Positions 25,190 through 35,263 are shown, numbered from the stretch's first letter. The stretch: DNA of 64,000 bases from Novosphingobium sp. 9 (GCF_025340265.1 NZ_CP022707.1:2914501-2978500); one strand, 5' to 3'. The notes: generated by a model not told the origin, from the letters alone. Numbers and translations: made by a program.

Positions 25190-25459
25190 TCATCGCTCTG
25201 ATGACGATATAGCAGCCGGAGCATCGCCATTCGCAACCGCATCCCGTGCCAGTTTATCGAGTGCGGCAACTTGGTCATCCGTACCGGCCGAAGGCATCCC
25301 GACAGCCTGATCATCAATTGATGTCGCCTCCGTCGATTTAGTGCCACCTCCACACGCCGCCGCTCCAAGCAGAAGGACCGACAGCAAAGCATTTTTCCAT
25401 GGAAAAGCGACGCTTCCAACGCCCGCCCCTAACGCCCCACTACTAGAACATACCATCAT
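25190..25459 (-). CDS. Small putative lipoprotein
   Basis: The 89-residue product has a hydrophobic segment NALLSVLLLGAAAC about 25 residues from the start, ending in a Cys followed by GGG. This resembles, but does not perfectly match, a lipobox. A GGAG lies 8 bases before the ATG. The rest is short, acidic and Ala-rich. There is no recognised family, and coding status is uncertain because the N-terminal region before the signal is long. Confidence 0.4.
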   Translation of the reverse strand: MMVCSSSGALGAGVGSVAFPWKNALLSVLLLGAAACGGGTKSTEATSIDDQAVGMPSAGTDDQVAALDKLARDAVANGDAPAAISSSER

Positions 25460-25930
25460 CTTTATTCTCCATCATAATGCAGAAATTGATGCGAACAGCT
25501 GGATATTGGCCACTCTCTTCTGATCGTCACTTATTGTGACCTCACTCTGTTCAGAAGAGAAAATTCAACAAACCAAACGCCCAACCACTCTCCTTTGCGA
25601 TCCTAACAATGTTCTCCTAGCAGCGAAGCACTTCAACGTTGGTTTCGGAGCGATAGTGGGTTGACTTCCTCTAGCGAACAGACAGCCTGCACCATATCTT
25701 GAGCAATGATCAAACCGCGTTGATCTTCGGAAAGGTATATGTCGTCCTGCGCGACTACACATAGCAGCCAGGATCATGGCCACGGCGAAGCCGCGAGCAT
25801 CGCTCTATTGCCTTTCGCGCCATCGATTGATTTCAATGCTCGACACGAAAGAGCAAACCGGAAATCTGCAACGTAGGGGCAGGATAAACTTGCCACCTCC
25901 AGTTTATCGTCTCCAGGAGATCACCGACTG
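25460..25930. other. Intergenic, nothing clear
   Basis: These 471 bases contain only short frames in both strands with poor start context. A leader for the following small gene ends with CCAGGAG at about 25913-25919. No repeat or RNA gene is recognised. Confidence 0.3.
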
Positions 25931-26212
25931 ATGAAGAACCCGCCAACTTCCGATTTCGATGCCTATGCTCACGAACCACCGGCTTACCCCAAACGGCCAC
26001 CTCACGTCTTTGCAATCTGTACGGCATGCGGACACCTGGAAACACACCCAACCGACAGCTGCTCTCAATGTTGGGGGACAGCCTTTATCTGCCGGGATCT
26101 AGAAGATAGAGACGCCTCTGCCTGTCCACGGCACAGCGTAATTCCCCACAACACTCCGAATGAACTTCGCGATCGCATCGGTTTTGGATGCACCTTACTG
26201 GCGCCTCCCTAG
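25931..26212 (+). CDS. Small zinc-ribbon-like hypothetical protein
   Basis: The 93-residue product carries ICTACGHLETHPTDSCSQCW, two CxxC knuckles 11 residues apart, the pattern of a zinc ribbon. An AGGAG lies about 10 bases before the ATG. The family is not recognised. It precedes the secreted lyase by about 260 bases and may not be functionally linked. Confidence 0.5.
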   Translation: MKNPPTSDFDAYAHEPPAYPKRPPHVFAICTACGHLETHPTDSCSQCWGTAFICRDLEDRDASACPRHSVIPHNTPNELRDRIGFGCTLLAPP

Positions 26213-26470
26213 CCACTCCACGAGAAATCCGACCCACGCCATCCACCGGATCATGCTGTGCTCCACGCCGTCAAAACCGGATCGAATCACACACATAGCC
26301 TCCGACACAAGAGCTGTGCCGTCCCGCATCAGCAATCGGACCTACGACCCGATCTTGCTCCAAAATGGAAGATCACCTGGGATAGGGATAAACACCCAAC
26401 GATAAAAACAGCTTGGCGAAAGCAAGTTCCCTTCATTCTGCGGGCCTGCAAACGAATACGGGGACGCAAA

Positions 26471-28024
26471 ATGACGACTAACAGTGATCTCTTCCACCTG
26501 AGCAAATGGTACATCACCTTGCCAATCGACAACGCCGGTGGCACCTCCGGCACCGCCAGCGAACTCAAGAGCCTCGCAGGCTACCAGTCAAAGTGGTTCT
26601 ATTCGGCCTCCGATGGAGCCATGACCTTCACTGCTTCTGTAGATGGTGCCGTTTCGAAGGGTACAAAGTACGCCCGCTCCGAACTGCGTGAAAGCACCGG
26701 TTCAGATCGCGCCGCATGGACCCTCAAGCAGGGCGGCACCATGACGGGGACGCTCTCGGTCGACGGGGCACCTACACTGAAGAACGGACAGGCCGGTAAA
26801 ATGGTCGTAGCCCAAATCCATGGTGCATCGGATGAACTGATCCGCCTCTACTGGGACAATGGCACGGTCTATTATAAAAATGATCTTGCCGGCGCCAAGA
26901 ACACCGAACTGCGTTATGATTTCACCGATGCAGATGGGAACCGTCCTTCGGTATCAATAGGTGAAAAGTTTTCCTATGTTATCACCGCCAAGGGCGACCA
27001 CATGACTGTGGGCGTCTATGCCGATGGCACGCTTTACACATCTAGCATCGACGTCAACAAAGTCTGGCAAAGTGACACACTCTATTTCAAGGCCGGGGTC
27101 TACCTCGGCGTCAACGAAACCCAGGGGACCGGCGACGGCGTAGTATCTTACTATGGTCTGGATTTCGGCCACACCGCCGGTAGCGGCCTGAACGGTCTGG
27201 TGCTCAATGACAACCAGGTCTCCAGCTCGCAACTCGCGAGCTTGACCACTCAGACCGATATGGCCGCGACCGGCACCATCAGCATCTACGGAACAACCGA
27301 CGCCGAACACCTGCTCGGCACTTCCCACGACGATGCCATGCTGGGACGCGGCGGCGCGGATATTCTGGAAGGCTTCGGTGGCGATGATCGTTACTACATC
27401 ACTGACGTTAACGCTCAGGTGATCGAACAGGTCAACGCCGGACGCGATCAGGTGGTCAGCACCGTATCGTTTCACCTGTTCGACAATGTCGAGGATGCCG
27501 ATCTTCGTGGCGACAAGGCAATCGACGTATCCGGCAATGCCTTGAACAACTCCCTCAAAGGAAACGATGCAGCCAACATCATAAGCGGCGGCGCAGGTGA
27601 CGACCAACTATATGGCGAAGGCGGCAACGATGCACTCGATGGCGGTGACGGCTCGGACAATCTGCGCGGCGGCGCCGGCAACGATACCCTGACCGGCGGT
27701 GCAGGGCGTGATCGCTTCATTTTCGATACGGCACTCGATGGAAAGAATAACGTAGATACCCTCACGGACTTTTCCAGTTTGGACAAGGACAAGTTCTACC
27801 TGTCTACGGCAATCTTCGCCAAGGCCGGGCCTGCAGGCGCGCTTCAGGCTGACGCCTTCTATGCGGGCACAGCGGCACATGATGCTTCCGATCGGATCAT
27901 CTACGACCAGGCTCAAGGCAAGGTCTACTATGATGATGACGGCAACGGCAGCCACAACGCCGTCCTGTTCGCCACGGTCCAGCCCGGTCAGCACCTGACT
28001 GCTTCGGACTTCTATATGCTCTGA
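26471..28024 (+). CDS. Secreted alginate lyase (PL7) with C-terminal RTX calcium-binding repeats
   Basis: The 517-residue protein starts at MTTNSDLFHLSKWYITLP. The frame is open further upstream, but that part has no domain character. Residues 1-240 are a PL7 beta-jelly-roll lyase with the three family motifs: ARSELRES, QIHG (the QIH type often tied to polyguluronate or mixed substrate) and YFKAGVY. After a linker come RTX nonapeptides (GGAGDDQLYGEGGNDALDGG and neighbours, about residues 355-415). There is no signal peptide, which together with RTX repeats indicates type I secretion. It converges on the phosphomannomutase gene. It cuts alginate-like polymer outside the cell. Confidence 0.9.
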   Translation: MTTNSDLFHLSKWYITLPIDNAGGTSGTASELKSLAGYQSKWFYSASDGAMTFTASVDGAVSKGTKYARSELRESTGSDRAAWTLKQGGTMTGTLSVDGAPTLKNGQAGKMVVAQIHGASDELIRLYWDNGTVYYKNDLAGAKNTELRYDFTDADGNRPSVSIGEKFSYVITAKGDHMTVGVYADGTLYTSSIDVNKVWQSDTLYFKAGVYLGVNETQGTGDGVVSYYGLDFGHTAGSGLNGLVLNDNQVSSSQLASLTTQTDMAATGTISIYGTTDAEHLLGTSHDDAMLGRGGADILEGFGGDDRYYITDVNAQVIEQVNAGRDQVVSTVSFHLFDNVEDADLRGDKAIDVSGNALNNSLKGNDAANIISGGAGDDQLYGEGGNDALDGGDGSDNLRGGAGNDTLTGGAGRDRFIFDTALDGKNNVDTLTDFSSLDKDKFYLSTAIFAKAGPAGALQADAFYAGTAAHDASDRIIYDQAQGKVYYDDDGNGSHNAVLFATVQPGQHLTASDFYML

Positions 28025-28039
28025 TCGATTACCATCCGG

Positions 28040-28071
28040 CTGCGGACGGTGGGATTTCTCACCGTCCGCAG
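28040..28071. terminator. Hairpin between convergent lyase and phosphomannomutase genes
   Basis: CTGCGGACGGTG (28040-28051) and CACCGTCCGCAG (28060-28071) form a perfect 12-bp stem with an 8-base loop, 16 bases after the lyase stop. There is no long T-run, so termination efficiency is uncertain. Confidence 0.6.
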
Positions 28072-28207
28072 TATGTATTATGGTGTCCAATTTGACACTC
28101 TGAACACGAGACTGTTGGGCATTCCTAAGGTGGAGTATGTCAACACCTCAGCGGTTTGGCATGCATTTCCAGTCAAGGCCATTTCTGTAGCCACAACAGG
28201 ATCGGCG

Positions 28208-29707
28208 TCATCCCAACAAGGTATGCAGCACCTCAAGCGTCAATCCGTTCAACCGGATGGCCTCTTTTTCCGTATCAGCCTCGGTATAACAGCGAAGCTC
28301 CGGCGCGTTACCCGATGCCCGCAAATGTATAATGCCCCCCGATGCGAATGAGATGCGCAGCCCATCGGTCAAGTCGATCTCTGTCGCGCACCCTGCGAAA
28401 TCAGAGAAGACACCATCAATCGCCGACAACCTTTCCAAATCGCTCACCCCATCCAGAAGCCGGGAAAACAAGGCCTGACTTCTTGATGGCGGCACGTTCT
28501 CGATCCGGTCCGAATACGTCACACGAAGGGGAAGTGTTCCCACCAGTTCGCTCAGTGGAGCGCCTTTTGCTGCTACTAGAGCAGCAACTATCGGCAAAAC
28601 CGCATCACGCGTCGGCAGAGCAGTCAGCACCTTCCTTCCGGCTCGAACTGCTGTCTGCAGCAGGAAGCCTCCATTGGCTTCATAACCGCATACCATTCCC
28701 GCCCCGACATTCCCTGCATTCTGCATTTCCGCGATCACATAAGGTGATCCAATCTTCGTCCGCTCACATCTGACGAATTGCCCTGAACGCTCCAGCGCCG
28801 TGTTACTGGACACAGGCGTAACCACCGTTTCAGCCTTCAATTGCAGCGCACACAAGATGCCCAGCACATCACCGCGCAACCATATGCCGTTCTCGTCGGC
28901 AAGCAGCGGGCGGTCGGAATCGCCATCGGTAGAAGCAATGGCATCGAACCCCTGCGCTTCAGACCACTGTGCAGCCAGCACCTTATCCTCAGGACGAACC
29001 GCCTCGGTATCGACAGGCACGAACGTTTCCGCACGGCCAAGCGGCGTAACCCGCGCGCCCAGTTCTTCAAAAATCCGGACGAGCATGTCACGCCCCACCG
29101 CAGAATGCTGATAGACACCAATCCGGCGCCCTTTTAACGCGTCCTCACCGAAGAACTCACGATAACGCGCCACATAAGCTTCGAGCACATCGACGGGCTC
29201 AGGCAAGTCAGACGGAAGCGACAGCATGCCATCGTGATCGAACCGCCCCGCCGGAAAATTGACCGACTGCCGCTTCATACCGCCCTCATCGGACTTCAAC
29301 ACTTCACCGATAGGTCGATAGAACTTGATGCCGTTGCGGTCCGCCGGAATATGGCTGCCCGTCACCATCAAAGATGCGATCCGCTGATCCAGGGCATAAA
29401 GCGCCATGGCCGGCGTCGGCACAAAGCCACAGAATACCGGCACGCCGCCAGCGTCAACAATCGCGGCTGCACAGGCCGCCAGAATACGGGGCGTGGAGGG
29501 GCGTAAATCGCCGGCGAGAGCGACACTGTCTCCCGCCGTGAACTCGCCGATTTCCGTCAAATAAGACAGAAAACCTTGCGTGTAGGCATAGCAAACCCGG
29601 TCTGTCATCGCTGAGACAAGACCGCGTGCACCGCTGGTTCCAAATGCCACGCCGCTCTGCTCCATGATCGCGGCGACGGTAGGTGCTATTGCTTCGATTT
29701 CAGTCAT
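28208..29707 (-). CDS. Phosphomannomutase/phosphoglucomutase (AlgC-like)
   Basis: The 499-residue alpha-D-phosphohexomutase starts at MTEIEAIAPTVAAIMEQ. Motifs in order: VAFGTSGARGLV (N-terminal loop), the catalytic serine in LMVTGSHIPADRNGIKFY, the metal-binding loop in ASTDGDSDRPLLADE, the sugar-binding GYEANGGF, and the phosphate-binding RASGNAPELRCY near the end. It interconverts mannose-6- and mannose-1-phosphate, supplying GDP-mannose for alginate-type polymers. It is the last gene of a minus-strand unit after the TPR-porin gene (50-base gap). Confidence 0.88.
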   Translation of the reverse strand: MTEIEAIAPTVAAIMEQSGVAFGTSGARGLVSAMTDRVCYAYTQGFLSYLTEIGEFTAGDSVALAGDLRPSTPRILAACAAAIVDAGGVPVFCGFVPTPAMALYALDQRIASLMVTGSHIPADRNGIKFYRPIGEVLKSDEGGMKRQSVNFPAGRFDHDGMLSLPSDLPEPVDVLEAYVARYREFFGEDALKGRRIGVYQHSAVGRDMLVRIFEELGARVTPLGRAETFVPVDTEAVRPEDKVLAAQWSEAQGFDAIASTDGDSDRPLLADENGIWLRGDVLGILCALQLKAETVVTPVSSNTALERSGQFVRCERTKIGSPYVIAEMQNAGNVGAGMVCGYEANGGFLLQTAVRAGRKVLTALPTRDAVLPIVAALVAAKGAPLSELVGTLPLRVTYSDRIENVPPSRSQALFSRLLDGVSDLERLSAIDGVFSDFAGCATEIDLTDGLRISFASGGIIHLRASGNAPELRCYTEADTEKEAIRLNGLTLEVLHTLLG

Positions 29708-29757
29708 GCCGATCTCTCTAGTCTCATCTCTGAAGGCTGCATAGCACTGCCAACGCG

Positions 29758-32170
29758 TCAAAACTCATACGTAAGGGACACTCCAACCCGATCATCCGGC
29801 AGCCTGTCGCTTCCGGCCAGGTTCGAATTGGTATTGATATGACGGTACTCCAGCGTCACTCGATACTTCTGATTGAACCTGGCAAACGCCTGCGCGGTAA
29901 CATCGAACTTGGTATCATGACGATCGCCGGTTTCACGCGGTTCGTCGTACTCGATCCACTGCATCCGCGGCCTTATGGCAAACCCGTATTCGAAATCCGG
30001 CACTCCCCATCGGCCATCGTACCCTAAGCGAATGGAATACCGTTTCGAATCATACGCGTTGTCATCCAGATTGCGGATTTGGAAGCCGACCTCGGGATAA
30101 CCCGCGAATGGCCACCAACCCCAATCGCGGCTCCTACGGCGATGTCATAGTAATCCCCATCCAGGCCAGTTCGCGTGTCATTATTGTGTAGCGCGCTCAG
30201 ATCCACTTGCCCGGTCACGGTATCGGAAAATTTGCGCTCTACACCCACATCGAGCCCGTAATAGTCGCGTAGAAAATTGCCACCTCGCTGCTCCCAGTTG
30301 AACCGACCTGCCACCGACAACAGCAGGCGCTGATCCGGCAGATTGAACACGGGCCCTGTAGCGACGCCTGCCATGGTCCTATCAAGATTGGTGAGATCAA
30401 ACTGGACTGTACGCGTCGCATCAAGATCGGTTCGCCAATAGTCGTAATTGCTGTTCAATCGTGCCGTGTGCGTCAGATGCCCCCGCAATTCGAGAACACC
30501 ATCGTCGAATTTCCGATCAATCGGATATCCAGTGTCATTCTGGTCCGTCCGTAATTCACTAACAAGAGTTGGGGCGTTGGTGTCGTAGTAAGTGCCCATC
30601 GAGATACGACCATGCAGCGTCTGCGCAGGCGTATCAGCATCCAACTGCGCCTGAAGGTTTGCCGTACGGTGAGTGATACCATCGTCGTCCAGCGCGGCGG
30701 CCGGTGAGGCAAGAAGCGATCGCGCATCGTCATAATAGCCCTCGCGCCGGAGCGTATCGGCCAATGTCAACCGCACATTATCCTGGACTTTCGGCGAGAC
30801 AGGCGGGCTCGTATGCTGCAAATCGCGCATACCTGCGATAGCAGAATGAGGCGACGATCCTCTGGAAATACGCAGAGCATCGAGGCGATCGCCTGCCCGC
30901 ACATCGACTTCGCGCTGCCCAATACCTTCTCTTGCCGTCGATATCCGTGCTTTAGCCACCGGATCGGATGAGAACACCTTTGCCGCCATATCAAGCTCAC
31001 GACGCGCCTCGGCAAATTGATGATCCCTTGCGAGACTATCGGCCAATCGTAAATGGACACGAAGAACTAGCGAAGGCGATGGTGGGGGGCCATAGCCAGA
31101 ATACGGCTCAGGAAAGCACGCTGCGCTGTAGAGTCACTTGATCGCGCTGCATCCGAACCGGCATACATTTCCAGAGCATCTATATCTATTCGCTGCTGAG
31201 CCAGCCCTTGACGCCCCTGCTCGTCATCAGATGCAAGCAAGCGTGAGGCCCCGTCCACCTGGGCTCGCGCTGCAGCGAAGTTTCCGGTGTCCGCCTCCAG
31301 GTCCGCAAGCTTGAGATGCACCCGCATCAGCTTGTTCGGCGAAGGAGCCGGTATGCCCGGAGACGCCAGAAAATCTGCATAGAGCGCCTTTGCTGGCACA
31401 GGATCAGTCACGGCCAAACTGTCTGCGCGTGCAACAAGTTCATCCACCCTCAGGTTAGCACGATCCTGAAACAATCTTTGCTTCAGCCCCGCCCCTCCAT
31501 CGGAAAGGCCAGCCGGGATGGCCTGCTCCGCGAGATCAAGCTCTCGATGAGCAATAGGGTAATCCCCCGATGCCGCCCTCACTTCGGAAAGGCGTTCATG
31601 CGCACGTACCCGAAAGTCGGGTGGGTAAGGACAGGGTAATTCAACCAGCCGAGAATAGTCTGCCAAAAGAGTTGTAAGCGGCGCCCCTTTTCTGCGCCTA
31701 TCGTCTACAGCCTTCATCGCTGCCGATGCAGCATTTCGACTTCGTTCATATTCTGTACGGCGCAAAATATACGAGGTCTGCTGACGAATTGCCTTACTGC
31801 TTCCGGGCGCCATGCTGGAACGAACCAGGACGTCAGCCTCGTCATAATCCGAACGCGCTAGCGCGTACTGCGCAAGCCTGAGGCGCGCTCGGCGAGCCAC
31901 TTGCCTCCGCTCCTCAGGCACACGCGCCAATGCACGATAGGCCGCCTCCGCTGCACCATCCTGCCCCTGCGCCCGTAAGGCATCGGCCGCTTGCAAGCGA
32001 CGTTGCAGCGGATCTTTGGAAGTCACGACCGCCCGGTTCCCGACACGACCAGCCACATTGGCAGCCTTTGGTACGACACACAGACTTGCGACCGCTTGTG
32101 CATGCACGTGAGCAACAGGCACCACGCTGAGCGCCGCAAAGCTTGCGGCGGGCCAAAAATGGTAACGCAT
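29758..32170 (-). pseudogene. TPR-rich outer-membrane exopolysaccharide exporter, two frameshifts (possible sequencing errors)
   Basis: Three consecutive frames make one 804-residue protein if one base is restored at each of two G/C runs (31084-31089 and 30119-30122). Segment 1 has a signal peptide (FAALSVVPVAHVHAQ) and TPR-like repeats. At the first junction the restored reading PSPSLVLRVHLRLADSLARD repeats the upstream unit PSPNKLMRVHLKLADLEAD, confirming continuity. Segments 2 and 3 have a beta-barrel character and end ...VGVSLTYEF, with a terminal Phe as in outer-membrane proteins. The build (periplasmic TPRs plus porin) matches BcsC/PelB/PgaA-type exporters and combines the roles of AlgK and AlgE. 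It lies between the AlgX/J-like and phosphomannomutase genes. Confidence 0.78.
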
Positions 32171-32185
32171 ATGAAAGATGCCCCC

Positions 32186-33676
32186 TCAGGTAGTAGAATT
32201 ACATAAACTGGCCTTGATTTTACCCGCAATCATCGTTGCGGGCTGAATGGTAATCGCTTCAACGCCTGACAACGTAGGCAATCTGAGCTTGAAATCACGT
32301 GGCGGACTGGCTGACCGCTCAAAGTCGAAGTCAAAGCTTTGCGCGCTGCCGTCGAACCCGCGGGTGCGAATGGTGAACTTCTTGAGTGCGGCGTTGTCGC
32401 TACTAAGCGATATCGTCGCTGCGCCGGCCGACACCTTCTGAAGTTGCCCCCCGCCGAACGCCGTACTTTCCCCAGGATCAAAAGAAACATTTGAGCTTAG
32501 GCCGTTCGAGCAGGCGCGACCTGTCAATCCGCGCAAAACCGCAATACTCGTATCACGCGGCAAATCTGTAGGCGTAAACTCCCAGATTATGTAAGCGGGC
32601 TTGTCTTTCTCCAGCGCGCCGGAAGACAGGTACTGACCCAAAGCTTCGTCCACCCCGCCGCCAATTACCGACAGATTGGTCACGTCCAGCCCTGTTGCCT
32701 GCCCCAGAAAGCCAGAAAAATTATACCGATGGTCCAGCGCAGAAAAACTCGTTCCCAAAACCACCAAGGATAACGTGTTGTCCTTGCTTAGCAGCGACTG
32801 CCCTGCCCCCACTCGCTGTGGCACATCATAGCTTCGCACCTGCGGATAAGGGATATGTGAACCGCAAATGTCGTTCACCGACCGGGTCAGCCCTTCGAGA
32901 ATGACGGGAGAGCCGCTGCGTGAAAAATGATAGGAGACGGGACTTACTTGCTGCACGCGAGGATCTGCTCTTACGATGCGCGCGATCGCCCTCGCTGCCA
33001 TCAGGGCACCAACTGGCGTCCAATGGATATCGCCTGGATCCGTAAGTTGATCACGGGAAGTCCCGCTGCGGTCAGCCTCACCGAGAATATCGGGAACAAG
33101 CGCGCCATCGGCCCTTAATTGGGCGAGCATAACCCTATATCGTTTCTCAACTTGCTCAGCCCTGCTCTGCCCATCAGGAAGAAATGCAAGGTGTTTTTTT
33201 GCCAATACCATACGAGGTGGCGTCAACAGAATGATCAACCGTGTACCGTTGCGCGCCAATCGCCCGTTGAGTTCCCGGACAAGGTCATGAATCCGTTCAT
33301 CCGAAAAACCAAACTGTGCGGACAGTTCCATACGCCGGAACAGCCAGCCATTTTCCTCCTCAACAACCTGCACGCCGGGAAATTTGTAAGATTTAGGATC
33401 GCGCGCCGCATCGCACATCACAAGGCGATTTTTGGCAGGTGCAGCCCAATCGGTTGAGATGCTCGGCTCACCCAGCGGCTGGGCATTGGCAGCTTGCAGA
33501 GGGGATAGCACAGAAACAACTTGTTTCACGGATTCGTTACTGCCGGACACTGCCTGCCAAACCACCGGGCCGATCGCTGCAGCGAGACAGGCCGTTACAG
33601 GAACGCCCAAGCCGAACCAAATCCGATATCGACTATTAGCCGATAGCTTGTGGAGCATCATTTTCATAATCTCCAT
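32186..33676 (-). CDS. AlgX/AlgJ-like polysaccharide O-acetylation protein (SGNH-like)
   Basis: The 496-residue protein has an N-terminal membrane or signal segment (IWFGLGVPVTACLAAAIGPVVW). The catalytic domain shows NGWLFRRMEL, IILLTPPRMVLAKK, the DxH-type motif in GDIHWTPVGALMAARAI and the serine-containing VVLGTSFS, the pattern of AlgX/AlgJ acetylesterase-like domains. The last 130 residues are beta-rich and may bind polymer, as the CBM of AlgX does. It probably acetylates or handles the polymer in the periplasm. It diverges from algL with only 36 bases between the annotated starts; a shorter start at 33661 is possible. Confidence 0.8.
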   Translation of the reverse strand: MEIMKMMLHKLSANSRYRIWFGLGVPVTACLAAAIGPVVWQAVSGSNESVKQVVSVLSPLQAANAQPLGEPSISTDWAAPAKNRLVMCDAARDPKSYKFPGVQVVEEENGWLFRRMELSAQFGFSDERIHDLVRELNGRLARNGTRLIILLTPPRMVLAKKHLAFLPDGQSRAEQVEKRYRVMLAQLRADGALVPDILGEADRSGTSRDQLTDPGDIHWTPVGALMAARAIARIVRADPRVQQVSPVSYHFSRSGSPVILEGLTRSVNDICGSHIPYPQVRSYDVPQRVGAGQSLLSKDNTLSLVVLGTSFSALDHRYNFSGFLGQATGLDVTNLSVIGGGVDEALGQYLSSGALEKDKPAYIIWEFTPTDLPRDTSIAVLRGLTGRACSNGLSSNVSFDPGESTAFGGGQLQKVSAGAATISLSSDNAALKKFTIRTRGFDGSAQSFDFDFERSASPPRDFKLRLPTLSGVEAITIQPATMIAGKIKASLCNSTT

Positions 33677-33712
33677 TGTTATAAATAAAATTAGAATATT
33701 GGAGGATTTATA

Positions 33713-34792
33713 GTGCGAAATCGGACGTTAATTGCGCTAAGCACGATCCAATTCGGTTTCTTCCTACCAGCCCAAGCCCAAGACTGGAGGCCTGGAAACC
33801 TCTATCCTGCCTTGGCCAGCCCTTTAGAGCTTCCTCGCCAGAAGGCAGGCAAGCCGTGCAGCCCCATCCCTCCTGCGGTGCGAGACATGGAAACTGTCAG
33901 CAAGTATGGGGAACACAACAAGACAAACAGTACTGTAATAAACGCAGAGGCAGACGCGCAGTATCTGGCGGACACCGCTCCGGTCACCAGCTTTGCCAAT
34001 GCGGTCACCAAGCGCGCGGATCATTATGTCGAAGCAAAATCCACAGCGGATTTTGACGCCTCTTGCGCGCTGGAGTGGCTCGATGAATGGGCACGCGGTA
34101 ACGCTCTTTTGGGAAAAATCAATCGGCAGGGTGAATCCGTCAGGAAGTGGGAACTGGGCACGTTTGCCACCACCTTCCTCAAGATTTCGCATGCACACCT
34201 CGACCCCGAAAAGCAGGCGCGAGTTGTTGATTGGCTTCACAAACTGGCGATTGCCGCAAAATCTGACTTTTCCCGTGATCCAGATCTCAATAGCCGCAAG
34301 AACAACCACCTCTACTGGGCGGGTTGGAGCGTAGCCGCAGCCGGGATTGCAACAGGAGATCGTTCCTTGCTGGAATGGGGCATGGACTGTTTCCGAACTG
34401 GAGTGGATCAGATCCGCGATGACGGGACTCTCCCCCTCGAGCTCGCACGTCGCAATCGGGCCGCCAGCTACCACATGTTTGCCATGCAGCCCCTCATCAT
34501 GCTGGCGGAAGCGGGAGAAACCAATGGTATTTCCGCATACGCCTACAACGATGGGCGCCTCAAGAAACTGATCGACCTCAATCTTCGCGCCCTTGCGGAC
34601 AAATCCGTTTTCCAATCGCTGACCGGCTTTGAACAGGAACCGTCCGAGACTGCATCGGCGCTTAGCTGGATGGAACCTTACTTCGCCCGCTTCCACGATG
34701 CGCGTCTGCTGCCGTGGCTGAGCAAATACCGCCCGATGAACACGCGCAGGACAGGTGGAGATATAACCGCGTTGTATGCACCCATGCCATAA
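33713..34792 (+). CDS. algL: Periplasmic alginate lyase AlgL (PL5)
   Basis: The 359-residue protein starts at GTG 33713, seven bases after GGAGG. The signal peptide ends ...FFLPAQAQ. PL5 hallmarks are visible: the NNHLYWAGWSVAAAG motif (with the catalytic His region) and LPLELARRNRAASYHMFAMQPL. PL5 enzymes beta-eliminate poly-mannuronate. In alginate producers AlgL clears stray polymer from the periplasm. Here it stands with an AlgX/J-like protein, a TPR-porin and a mannomutase, suggesting synthesis of an alginate-like polymer rather than simple degradation. Confidence 0.9.
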   Translation: MRNRTLIALSTIQFGFFLPAQAQDWRPGNLYPALASPLELPRQKAGKPCSPIPPAVRDMETVSKYGEHNKTNSTVINAEADAQYLADTAPVTSFANAVTKRADHYVEAKSTADFDASCALEWLDEWARGNALLGKINRQGESVRKWELGTFATTFLKISHAHLDPEKQARVVDWLHKLAIAAKSDFSRDPDLNSRKNNHLYWAGWSVAAAGIATGDRSLLEWGMDCFRTGVDQIRDDGTLPLELARRNRAASYHMFAMQPLIMLAEAGETNGISAYAYNDGRLKKLIDLNLRALADKSVFQSLTGFEQEPSETASALSWMEPYFARFHDARLLPWLSKYRPMNTRRTGGDITALYAPMP

Positions 34793-34796
34793 GCGG

Positions 34797-35263
34797 TCAT
34801 CCGTGGGTACAAGTCGCGCCACCTTCATGCCCCGCCAAAAGGGCATCGGCGTCAACACTGTCGCGTATCGTTATATGGCGATGATTGAATATGCCTTTGG
34901 CTGAGATCGCAATTCGCGTTAATCCGATTGCAAGTGGAACAACCATCAACAGCACATAGCTATCTGGCGCCCGACGCAACAATCCAGGGTAAATCACTGC
35001 CCAAACGATGCAAGGAACAAGGGGCAACCAAGCAGCAGCGCAAATGCGCACAAATTTACGCAGCCCCGTAGAACCGTCATTCCTTTGGTCTATGCCCAGC
35101 AACATTGCAAAAGGCAAAGTCCAAAACACCATCATTACAACAGCCTCAGCATGAAAAATTCCTGCAGAAGCCCAATCCAGTAAGTTCGCACAAGCTGTAG
35201 AAAATTCACTCCACCACGGTCCTGCCTGCGGGATATCTCCAAAGGTCTGCCGCAGAACTTTTA
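34797..35263 (-). pseudogene. C-terminal fragment of a polytopic membrane protein truncated by IS630
   Basis: The frame is open from the IS630 junction to the stop (about 155 residues) and has two or three membrane segments: AVVMMVFWTLPFAMLLGI, AAWLPLVPCIVWAVIYPGLL and YVLLMVVPLAIGLTRIAIS. Any start lies in lost or displaced DNA beyond the insertion. Given its place next to algL it could be a glycosyltransferase/synthase or another exopolysaccharide membrane protein, but no motif allows assignment. A Met at 35135 could start a short product; I think that unlikely. Confidence 0.6.
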
